Assembly: GCA_004375725.1 (NCBI GenBank)
Contig: SOKS01000157.1
Location: forward strand, 1-8,535
Direction of reading: 5' to 3'
Length of the DNA stretch: 8,535 nt
DNA from: Dehalococcoidia bacterium
GTDB taxonomy: Bacteria; Chloroflexota; Dehalococcoidia; Dehalococcoidales; RBG-16-60-22
The notes under the pieces were generated by a model. That model was not told where the DNA came from. It searched no databases and was given only the letters and a program-made list of their open reading frames with translations. Shown here piece after piece: positions 1-5,943 of this stretch. The translations under genes were made by a program, and so were the position numbers. The first letter of the stretch is position 1. The number at the start of each line of letters is the position of its first letter.

Positions 1-1512
1 CGTCTCTTCCCGGCCAATCGGCCTACAGTAACCTTTGACGATGTGGCCGGCGTGGAAGAAGCCAAGCAGGAACTGCTGGAAGTGGTGGAATTCCTTAAAT
101 CGAGGGAAAAGTTCCAGGCGCTGGGCGCACGCATCCCGAAAGGGGTGCTGCTCGTCGGGCCGCCGGGCACGGGTAAAACGCTGATGGCAAGAGCGGTAGC
201 CGGTGAAGCTGATGTGCCGTTCTTCTCGATCAGTGGCAGTGAATTCGTGGAAATGTTTGTTGGCGTCGGCGCCTCAAGAGTGCGCGACCTTTTTGACCAG
301 GCGAAGCGCAATGCTCCCTGTATCATCTTCATTGATGAGATTGATGCGGTGGGCCGCCACCGCGGTTCCGGTATGGGCGGCAGCCATGACGAGAGAGAGC
401 AGACCCTCAATCAAATCCTGGTGGAGATGGACGGCTTTGATACCAGTACCAGCGTGATTGTTCTGGCCGCCTCCAACCGACCGGACATCCTTGACCCGGC
501 ATTGCTGAGGCCCGGTCGTTTTGACCGCAGGGTAATTCTGGACCGTCCAGATATTAGTGGTCGGGTCGCCATTCTCAAGGTTCATGCCGAGGGTAAGCCG
601 CTGGATAAAGACGTTGACCTGGAAGTTCTGGCCAAGGGTACGGTGGGCCTGAGCGGTGCCGACCTGGCCAACCTGGTCAATGAGGCGGCTATTCTGGCGG
701 CCAGGCGCAATAAGGACGCCATTGGCATGTCTGAATTTGAAGAATCAGTGGACCGGGTTATCGCCGGGCCGGAGAGGAAGAGCCGCAAGATAAGCCCGAA
801 GGAGAAAGAGATCACCGCCTATCATGAAGCCGGGCACGCCCTGGTGGCCAAGATGCTGCCCAATGCCGACCCGGTGCACAAGATTTCCATTGTGGCGCGG
901 GGCATATCGCTCGGTCATACTCGCCAGCTGCCCATTGAGGATAGATATCTAGTGACAAGAGCCCAGATAAAAGATAGAATAGCTACTCTTCTTGGTGGGC
1001 GTACTGCTGAAGAGGTAATTTTTAATGAGGTTACAACTGGTGCTGCAGAGGACATCGAGCAGGCTACCAAGATCGCCCGGGCGATGGTCACTAGCTTCGG
1101 CATGAGTGATAAGCTGGGGCCACGTACTTTTGGACGCAAAGAGGAGATGATCTTCCTCGGTCGTGAGATTTCAGAGCAGAGGGATTACAGCGATAAGATA
1201 GCCGAGCTCATTGATGAAGAGGTCCATAGCCTTATCGAGGAAGCCCAGAAGACCGCACAGGACATCCTGACCAAGTACAAGGACCGGTTAGTGTTGATTA
1301 CGGAACAGCTTATGGATAAGGAGACGCTGGAAGGGGAGGCTCTGGCGGCTGTTCTGGGTGGGACGGCGCCAAAACCAGCGAAAAAGAATAAAGTGGAACT
1401 TAAGCCGGTTCCGGTCGAGCCGGTTGGTGAAGCTGAGCGGGCGCCCAAACCTGATAAGCCTGCCATGGTACCCCGCCTTGTCCCGAAACAAACACCAGCG
1501 GCTCCTGATTAA
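1..1512 (+). CDS. ftsH: ATP-dependent zinc metalloprotease FtsH, 5'-truncated
   Basis: Membrane-anchored AAA+ protease that unfolds and degrades misassembled membrane proteins and short-lived regulators. The frame is open from base 1 and gives 503 residues to the TAA at 1510. The GTG at 43 is an internal valine codon, so the true start and the N-terminal membrane segments lie upstream. In order: Walker A GPPGTGKT (157-180), the pore motif FVG (256-264), Walker B IIFIDEID (322-345), the arginine fingers of the SRH (codons 508 and 517), then the M41 peptidase with zinc motif HEAGH (823-837) and the third zinc ligand Asp in AEDIEQAT (1051). All catalytic residues seen are intact. The tail after about 1360 is Pro/Lys-rich and probably disordered. 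One internal stretch (937-1050) has very different codon use from its flanks. Family assignment is certain. The missing N-terminus is about 140 residues if the length is typical. Confidence 0.97.
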   Translation, partial: RLFPANRPTVTFDDVAGVEEAKQELLEVVEFLKSREKFQALGARIPKGVLLVGPPGTGKTLMARAVAGEADVPFFSISGSEFVEMFVGVGASRVRDLFDQAKRNAPCIIFIDEIDAVGRHRGSGMGGSHDEREQTLNQILVEMDGFDTSTSVIVLAASNRPDILDPALLRPGRFDRRVILDRPDISGRVAILKVHAEGKPLDKDVDLEVLAKGTVGLSGADLANLVNEAAILAARRNKDAIGMSEFEESVDRVIAGPERKSRKISPKEKEITAYHEAGHALVAKMLPNADPVHKISIVARGISLGHTRQLPIEDRYLVTRAQIKDRIATLLGGRTAEEVIFNEVTTGAAEDIEQATKIARAMVTSFGMSDKLGPRTFGRKEEMIFLGREISEQRDYSDKIAELIDEEVHSLIEEAQKTAQDILTKYKDRLVLITEQLMDKETLEGEALAAVLGGTAPKPAKKNKVELKPVPVEPVGEAERAPKPDKPAMVPRLVPKQTPAAPD

Positions 1513-1532
1513 AACACGTGGAAAAACCGATT

Positions 1533-1560
1533 AAGAGGGGGCTACGTCCCCTCTTTTTTT
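1533..1560 (+). terminator. Intrinsic terminator of ftsH
   Basis: An 8-bp perfect stem, AAGAGGGG (1533-1540) with CCCCTCTT (1548-1555), closes a 7-nt loop. The T run at 1554-1560 overlaps the stem's distal arm. It lies 20 nt after the ftsH stop, so it should end the ftsH transcript and separate it from moaE. Confidence 0.88.
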
Positions 1561-1582
1561 ATAATGCTATATCCTTTTAAGC

Positions 1583-1588
1583 TATAAT
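1583..1588 (+). promoter_or_regulatory. Candidate -10 element for moaE
   Basis: A perfect TATAAT lies between the ftsH terminator and moaE. The best -35 at ordinary spacing is poor (TTATAA at 1559-1564, 18-nt spacer), and it abuts the terminator T run. The predicted transcript would start near 1595 and carry a leader of about 39 nt. The presence of the terminator upstream makes a separate promoter necessary, which supports the call. The weak -35 and the AT-rich surroundings lower it. Confidence 0.45.
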
Positions 1589-1633
1589 TCGCATTGGACC
1601 AAGAAATAAATATTTAATTGCCCGAGAGTGAAT

Positions 1634-2038
1634 ATGATTGCCATCACAGACCAGCCGATATCACCGGAATCCGTGGTAAATGAGGTCAAAGCAAGCAGCA
1701 GTGGATGCGTCGTTACCTATGTGGGTCTGATTCGTGACCATTCCCGCGGTAAGCGGGTTCGGTCCGTGGCCTATGAGGATGTCTCCGGGAAAGCGGAGAA
1801 AAGACTGCGTGAAATCGCTGACGAAATCAAGCGAAAGTGGCCGGTTGATAACGTTGCCATTTACCACCGGGTCGGCAGGTTAAATGTCGGTGATATCAAT
1901 TTGGTCGTTGCCGTAGCGGCAGCACACCGTACCGAGGGGTTTGCTGCCTGTCAGTATGCCATTGACCAGTTCAAGCAGGAAATGCCAACAAGTAAGAAAG
2001 AAACCTATCTGGATGGCAGCGTATGGGTTGAGGAGTGA
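1634..2038 (+). CDS. moaE: Molybdopterin synthase catalytic subunit MoaE
   Basis: Large subunit of molybdopterin synthase. With thiocarboxylated MoaD it inserts the dithiolene sulfurs into cyclic pyranopterin monophosphate during molybdenum cofactor synthesis in the cytosol. The protein is 134 residues from the ATG at 1634. An in-frame GTG at 1628 would add two residues, but the GAGAG at 1624-1628 is correctly placed for the ATG and overlaps the GTG. Family marks are GLIRDHSRG near residue 31, HRVGRLNVGD (78-87), AAHR (96-99), and the two lysines expected at the active site, K114 in FKQE and K121 in SKKE, followed by DGSVWVEE. The usual Trp just before the second lysine is Ser here. No moaD or other cofactor gene is visible nearby, so the partner must be elsewhere. 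It stands alone between a terminator and a convergent operon. Confidence 0.93.
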   Translation: MIAITDQPISPESVVNEVKASSSGCVVTYVGLIRDHSRGKRVRSVAYEDVSGKAEKRLREIADEIKRKWPVDNVAIYHRVGRLNVGDINLVVAVAAAHRTEGFAACQYAIDQFKQEMPTSKKETYLDGSVWVEE

Positions 2039-2040
2039 AC

Positions 2041-2088
2041 GCAACTGGCCCTTATCTTTTACGGGCCACGACGTACTCGGCCAGTTGC
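2041..2088. repeat. 10-bp inverted repeat at the moaE / polyprenyl synthase junction
   Basis: GCAACTGGCC (2041-2050) is exactly complementary to GGCCAGTTGC (2079-2088), with 28 nt between the arms. A competing smaller hairpin, GGCCC (2047-2051) with GGGCC (2063-2067), shares part of one arm. It starts two bases after the moaE stop and covers the last codons of the convergent gene. No T run follows on either strand, so it is not a standard intrinsic terminator. It could still block or stabilise the overlapping 3' ends. Confidence 0.5.
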
Positions 2089-3017
2089 AGCAAGGCATCG
2101 CGGCTGCTATTAGCGGGGAGCTGGTTGATATTCTGGCAGGCCTGGGCGCAGTATTCTGAAGCCACGGTGTAGCACTCGTCCACTATCGGTGAATTTCGAA
2201 TCATCTCTATCGCCTGTTTGATGTTATCCTGGTCGTTTCTGTTATCGAAGAGCCGTTTCACCGGGTTATCTTCCGGGCAGCGTTCCAGCAGCAGCATTGC
2301 CGGCAGGGTAAGGGTTCCCTGGGCTAAATCCGAGCCCACCGGTTTGCCCAGTTCTTCCTCGGTGCCGATGAAATCCAGGATATCGTCCACAACCTGAAAG
2401 GCGATACCCAGGGAATGCCCGTAGTCTCTGAGTATTTTGACTGATTTCTCCGGTGCTCCACTCAGGATAGCTCCTGACTCGGTAGCCAGGGAGAAGAGGG
2501 AAGCGGTTTTACCGAATATCTTCTTAAAGTACTGTTCCCGTGTTTGTTGCAGGTTGTAGGCGCTGAAGAACTGGTTCAGTTCACCGCTGGAGATGGTGGC
2601 CAGGGTCTGGGAGAAAAGCTTGATGACTCTCGGGTTCTGCGTGTCCGAGACAAATTCGCCGGCTTTGGCGAAAAGGTAATCACCAAGGAGTATCGCCGGT
2701 TCCTCTCCCCAGAGCTTGAAAATGGTAGCCCGGCCGCGCCGTGCCATTGACTTGTCAATGGCGTCATCATGAATGAGGGTGGCGGTGTGCATGAGTTCAA
2801 CGGACACGGCCATGGGCAGAAGATATTCCAAGTTATACTGGTAGAACTTGCCTGACAGCAGCGTCAGGGCTGGCCTGATACCTTTCCCGCCGCTACCTAT
2901 CACGTAGTCCAGTTGCTCGGAAAGCCAGGGGAAATCAACTTTGATGATCGACCGGAGGGATTCCTTTACCTGCGAGAGGTCGTCCTGTATGGACCGGTAT
3001 GTTCCGTTGAGCTCCAC
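2052..3017 (-). CDS. Long-chain trans-polyprenyl diphosphate synthase
   Basis: Condenses isopentenyl diphosphate onto an allylic primer to make a long all-trans prenyl chain, the usual source of quinone side chains. The protein has 321 residues, normal for the family. Visible motifs: GGKGIRP (43-49); the first Asp-rich motif DDAID (84-88) followed by RRG (93-95); GDYLFAKA (112-119); GKPVGSDLAQGTLTLP (224-239); and the second Asp-rich motif DDILD (211-215). Residues just before the first Asp motif are small (TATLIH), which in this family goes with long products. The exact chain length, and hence ispB versus hepT naming, cannot be read from sequence. The start is GTG at 3017, chosen because a strong Shine-Dalgarno lies five bases upstream. 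It is the last gene of the rsmI-metG operon, 16 nt after the metG stop, and converges with moaE. Confidence 0.95.
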   Translation of the reverse strand: MELNGTYRSIQDDLSQVKESLRSIIKVDFPWLSEQLDYVIGSGGKGIRPALTLLSGKFYQYNLEYLLPMAVSVELMHTATLIHDDAIDKSMARRGRATIFKLWGEEPAILLGDYLFAKAGEFVSDTQNPRVIKLFSQTLATISSGELNQFFSAYNLQQTREQYFKKIFGKTASLFSLATESGAILSGAPEKSVKILRDYGHSLGIAFQVVDDILDFIGTEEELGKPVGSDLAQGTLTLPAMLLLERCPEDNPVKRLFDNRNDQDNIKQAIEMIRNSPIVDECYTVASEYCAQACQNINQLPANSSRDALLQLAEYVVARKR

Positions 3018-3021
3018 AAGT

Positions 3022-3028
3022 CTCCTTT
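3022..3028 (-). promoter_or_regulatory. Shine-Dalgarno for the polyprenyl synthase GTG start
   Basis: On the minus strand AAAGGAG lies four bases before GTG at 3017, entirely within the 16-nt gap after the metG stop. It fixes the otherwise ambiguous non-ATG start. Confidence 0.8.
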
Positions 3029-3033
3029 CTCAT

Positions 3034-4710
3034 CTATAACGGTGGTTGGCCGAGTTTCTTGGCTTCTTCCTCTACCAGACTGTCGTCAAGTTTGGAGAAT
3101 AATGGTTGGGGAGGAAGCAATTTTTGTCCCGGTGGCAATTCCTGCCAGTTCCAGCCGTAATCTTCAATTCTTCCCGTAAAACCCAGGTATTCGTGAAGCC
3201 TCTGTGAACTGAAGGGCAGGAAGGGATAGAGCATCGTTTTCAGGTTGGCAATCACGTTTAAAGCTACGTAAAGCGATGTCGCGGCTGCCTGACGGTCCTC
3301 CTTGATTTTTTTCCAGGGAGATTTATCATCCAGATAACGGTTGGCCTCCTGTGCCAGTGCCATTACCGCTCTGATGGCTTCGCGGAAGTGGCAGCCATAG
3401 AGCCGTCCGTCTACCGTTTCCAGAGTATTCTTGGCTCCAGTGAGAATCTGGCTATCCTGGGCATCAAACTCGCCGGGTTCCGGCACGCTGCCCTCGAAGT
3501 TACGGTAAACAAAGGTAAGCACTCTATGTACCAGGTTGCCGTACGTGGCCACCAACTCGTCGTTGTTGCGGCGCACAAACTCACGCCAGGAGAAATCGGT
3601 ATCAGAGGTCTCCGGCATATTGATGGACAGGAGGTAACGCAGGGGGTCGGGGTCATAGCGGTCGAGGTAGTCAAGCAGCCAGACCGCCCAGTTCTGGCTG
3701 GTGGAGAGCTTTCTGCCTTCAATGGTCAGGAACTCATTTGCCGGGACGTCATAAGGAAGGTTCAGGTTGTCCCCGTAACCCATCAGCATTGCTGGCCAGA
3801 TGAGGGTATGGAAGGGGATGTTGTCCTTGCCGATGAAATAGTAGCTCTTGGTCTCACTGTTCTGCCAGAAATCGCGCCATTTTTCTTCATTGCCGCTTAT
3901 AGTAGCCCATTCTTTGGCGGCAGATAAGTAGCCGATGACGGCCTCAAACCAGACATATATCCGTTTATCTTCAAAGCCTTCCAAAGGTACCGCCACCCCC
4001 CAGTCTATATCACGGGTGATGGCCCGGTCTTTCAGCCCTTCCTCGAGGTAACGCGTACTGAAATTGAGCACGTTTGGTCGCCAGTGCGTCTTGGTTTTCA
4101 CCCACTGCAAGAGGTCAGCATTGAAGGCGGAGAGCTTCAGGAAGAAATGCTCGGTATCCCGGAAAACGGGCGTGGTGCCGCAGATGCGACATTGCGGGTC
4201 GATGAGTTCGGCAGGGTTCAGTGGTTTACCGCATGCTTCGCACTGGTCACCGCGTGCGCCGGGAGAGTTGCAGAACGGACACGTTCCCTCAATGTAGCGG
4301 TCAGCGAGGAAACGCTGGCAACTGGGACAGTATGGCTGCGATAGGGTATTCTTGTAAATATAACCGCGTTCCAGCAGGGTGAGAAAGATATCCTGGGTAA
4401 CCCGGGCGTGGTTTTCCGTGCCGGTGGTGGTGAAGAGGTCAAACGATATGCCGAACCTCTGCCAGGACTCAAGGAACTGCCGGTGGTACCGGGCGGCGAT
4501 TTCACCCGGCTTTTTACTTTCCTGTTCAGCCTTGATGGTGATGGGTGTGCCGTGCTGGTCCGAGCCTGAAACCATCAGTACCTCATTGCCTTTGGTGCGG
4601 TGATAGCGGGCAAAAATATCGGGCGGCAGATAGGCGCCGGCAATCTGCCCCAGATGAAGTGAACCATTCGCGTATGGCCAGGCAACGGCAATGAAGATTT
4701 TCTCGCTCAT
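3034..4710 (-). CDS. metG: Methionyl-tRNA synthetase
   Basis: Class I aminoacyl-tRNA synthetase that charges initiator and elongator tRNA-Met. It has 558 residues with no C-terminal EMAP-type tRNA-binding domain. The N-terminal Rossmann half carries WPYANGSLHLGQ (11-22) and SGSDQHGTP (48-56). The insert domain holds four Cys pairs (C128/131, C144/147, C157/160, C174/177), the two-knuckle form. KDNIPFHT (295-302) and the KMSKS-equivalent KLSTS (334-338) follow. The helical anticodon domain includes NNDELVATYGNLVHR (382-396) and NRYLDDKSPWK (457-467). Two signature positions differ from the textbook motifs: HLGQ for HIGH and KLSTS for KMSKS. The rest of the fold is intact and the reading frame is full length, so it should be functional. 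The start is ATG at 4710, nine bases after the upstream stop, with GAGG seven bases upstream that overlaps the preceding gene's end. Confidence 0.97.
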   Translation of the reverse strand: MSEKIFIAVAWPYANGSLHLGQIAGAYLPPDIFARYHRTKGNEVLMVSGSDQHGTPITIKAEQESKKPGEIAARYHRQFLESWQRFGISFDLFTTTGTENHARVTQDIFLTLLERGYIYKNTLSQPYCPSCQRFLADRYIEGTCPFCNSPGARGDQCEACGKPLNPAELIDPQCRICGTTPVFRDTEHFFLKLSAFNADLLQWVKTKTHWRPNVLNFSTRYLEEGLKDRAITRDIDWGVAVPLEGFEDKRIYVWFEAVIGYLSAAKEWATISGNEEKWRDFWQNSETKSYYFIGKDNIPFHTLIWPAMLMGYGDNLNLPYDVPANEFLTIEGRKLSTSQNWAVWLLDYLDRYDPDPLRYLLSINMPETSDTDFSWREFVRRNNDELVATYGNLVHRVLTFVYRNFEGSVPEPGEFDAQDSQILTGAKNTLETVDGRLYGCHFREAIRAVMALAQEANRYLDDKSPWKKIKEDRQAAATSLYVALNVIANLKTMLYPFLPFSSQRLHEYLGFTGRIEDYGWNWQELPPGQKLLPPQPLFSKLDDSLVEEEAKKLGQPPL

Positions 4711-4719
4711 CAGGCGACC

Positions 4720-4956
4720 TCAATCATGTTCTGGAATTCCGGATTCAAGGAAAGTCAGTATTTGTTCCCCTTTTTCCGTTTTATACTGGGCGTAACCCTT
4801 TTTCAGGCAGCAATCAACGCAGTACCGTCTCGTCTCCCCTTCCTCGTCTTCGATTCCGTCCTTTTCATCGACGGCAAGGTACCGCTCGGGGTAGAGGATA
4901 CTGCGCTGACACTCATCGCACTTTACTTCTCCCTGTGAAATGCACCCTCGACGCAT
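4720..4956 (-). CDS. Small Cys-pair (probable zinc-binding) protein
   Basis: A 78-residue protein of unknown function. It has two separated cysteine pairs, KCDEC (C13, C16) and YCVDCC (C46, C49, C50), plus C5. The roughly 30-residue acidic stretch between the pairs includes GIEDEEGE. The spacing CxxC-x29-CxxC suggests a single zinc-ribbon-like site. It has no membrane segment and no signal peptide. It sits three bases after the rsmI stop and nine bases before metG. Its Shine-Dalgarno, AGGAG, overlaps the rsmI terminal codons, so translation is probably coupled to rsmI. It is a real gene because the spacing, ribosome site and Cys pattern all agree, not because I recognise it. The operon context hints at a translation-related or RNA-binding role, which is inference only. 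Confidence 0.82.
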   Translation of the reverse strand: MRRGCISQGEVKCDECQRSILYPERYLAVDEKDGIEDEEGETRRYCVDCCLKKGYAQYKTEKGEQILTFLESGIPEHD

Positions 4957-4959
4957 GGT

Positions 4960-5823
4960 TCAACTCCTCTCCAGACTGTGACATGGATTCTGGTTTTCAT
5001 CCGCGACCTTGTTCATTTTAAGCCAGGTCCGGTATAACTCACGGCGGGAAAGGCCGGTCTCCCCGGCTACTCTGGCGATAGCTTCCTTTGCTTTGACACC
5101 ACTTTGATACATATCACGCAGCCGTTCCTCAATAATTTTATTCGATTTCTGGGGTTTTTCTTCTCTTTTACCTTCAATAACCAGGGTGAGTTCGCCTCTG
5201 GGCTCGGTGAAGCGGTCGATAGCCTGACTTATGGTCCCCCGAAAAACTTCTTCATGAAGTTTGGTGAGCTCGCGGCAGACCGCGAGCTGCCTGTCGCCAA
5301 GGACCAGTCGCAAATCATTGAGTGCCTGCTGCAGCCGGTGCGGCGCTTCCAGGATGACCAGGGTTCCCGTTTCCTGAGCTACTGATTTCAATGCCTGCTT
5401 TCGAGCACTGGCTCTGCGGGGAAGGAAACCGAGGTAGAGAAAACGGTCGGTGGGAAGGCCGGAGACCACCAGTGCCGTGATGACCGCTGACGGGCCCGGT
5501 ATCGGGATAACCGGAATACCGGTTCGGCTCGCCGCTCCGATAAGTTCATAGCCAGGGTCGGATACTCCCGGCATTCCAGCCTCGGAAACCAGAGCTACAT
5601 CCCCTTCCTTCAAGCAATTTAAAATGTAATCAAGTTTGGCCTTTTCATTATGCTCGTGGTAACTGGTCATTGGCGTCTGAATATGGTAGGCGTTCAGCAG
5701 CCGTTTTGTTTTACGCGTATCCTCGGCGGCAATCAGCTTGACTTCACGCAGAACGCGGAGGGCACGCAGAGAGATATCTTCCAGATTGCCGATAGGAGTT
5801 GCCACCACGTATAAATTAGGCAT
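4960..5823 (-). CDS. rsmI: 16S rRNA (cytidine(1402)-2'-O)-methyltransferase RsmI
   Basis: SAM-dependent tetrapyrrole-methylase-fold enzyme that 2'-O-methylates C1402 in the decoding centre of 16S rRNA. It has 287 residues, a normal length. Visible marks: LYVVATPIGNLEDISLRAL (4-22), AAEDTRKTKRLL (32-43), SYHEHNE (54-60), VSEAGMPGVSDPGYEL (79-94), PIPGPSAVITAL (107-118), and FLGFLPR-type LYLGFLPRR (129-137). EAPHRL (159-164), CRELTKLHEE (183-192) and the C-terminal helical domain KAKEAIARVAGETGLSRRELY (244-264) follow. The SAM loop reads SEAGMPG where SDAGTPG is usual, a conservative change. The start is ATG at 5823. The ribosome site is weak: AGGG lies 12 bases upstream. It is the first gene of the minus-strand operon and has a strong promoter of its own. 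Confidence 0.97.
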   Translation of the reverse strand: MPNLYVVATPIGNLEDISLRALRVLREVKLIAAEDTRKTKRLLNAYHIQTPMTSYHEHNEKAKLDYILNCLKEGDVALVSEAGMPGVSDPGYELIGAASRTGIPVIPIPGPSAVITALVVSGLPTDRFLYLGFLPRRASARKQALKSVAQETGTLVILEAPHRLQQALNDLRLVLGDRQLAVCRELTKLHEEVFRGTISQAIDRFTEPRGELTLVIEGKREEKPQKSNKIIEERLRDMYQSGVKAKEAIARVAGETGLSRRELYRTWLKMNKVADENQNPCHSLERS

Positions 5824-5850
5824 GAATGCTAAATTTCCCTAACGTAATGT

Positions 5851-5879
5851 ATTATAACCTACGCTTCATTGCCTGTCTA
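5851..5879 (-). promoter_or_regulatory. Promoter of the rsmI-metG-polyprenyl synthase operon
   Basis: On the minus strand, -35 TAGACA (5879-5874), a 17-nt spacer, and a consensus -10 TATAAT (5856-5851). Transcription should begin near 5844, giving a leader of about 20 nt before the rsmI ATG. The match to a sigma70-type promoter is 11 of 12 with ideal spacing. Confidence 0.87.
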
Positions 5880-5904
5880 GCTTGGCGGTGGTGGGCGAAA
5901 TTTC

Positions 5905-5933
5905 TTGACTTGCCATCTGGCTTTTGTTATATT
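5905..5933 (+). promoter_or_regulatory. Promoter of guaB3
   Basis: -35 TTGACT (5905-5910), a 17-nt spacer, and -10 TATATT (5928-5933). It is divergent from the rsmI promoter with 25 bp between the two -35 boxes. The expected start point near 5940 is only a few bases from the guaB3 ATG at 5944. A second TATATT at 5935-5940 is 24 nt from the -35 box, too far to be its partner. Confidence 0.87.
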
Positions 5934-5943
5934 CTATATTTAA

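Noticed and set aside
1513..1633. Possible small RNA or riboswitch (molybdenum cofactor type) between ftsH and moaE
   Set aside because: The only structured element is the ftsH terminator. The remaining roughly 70 bases are AT-rich with no further stems, too short for a Moco riboswitch.
3388..3927. Open frame of 179 codons antisense to metG
   Set aside because: It lies wholly inside metG, whose motifs are unmistakable. It has no ribosome site or recognisable domain, and such frames arise from the GC-rich codon pattern of the real gene.
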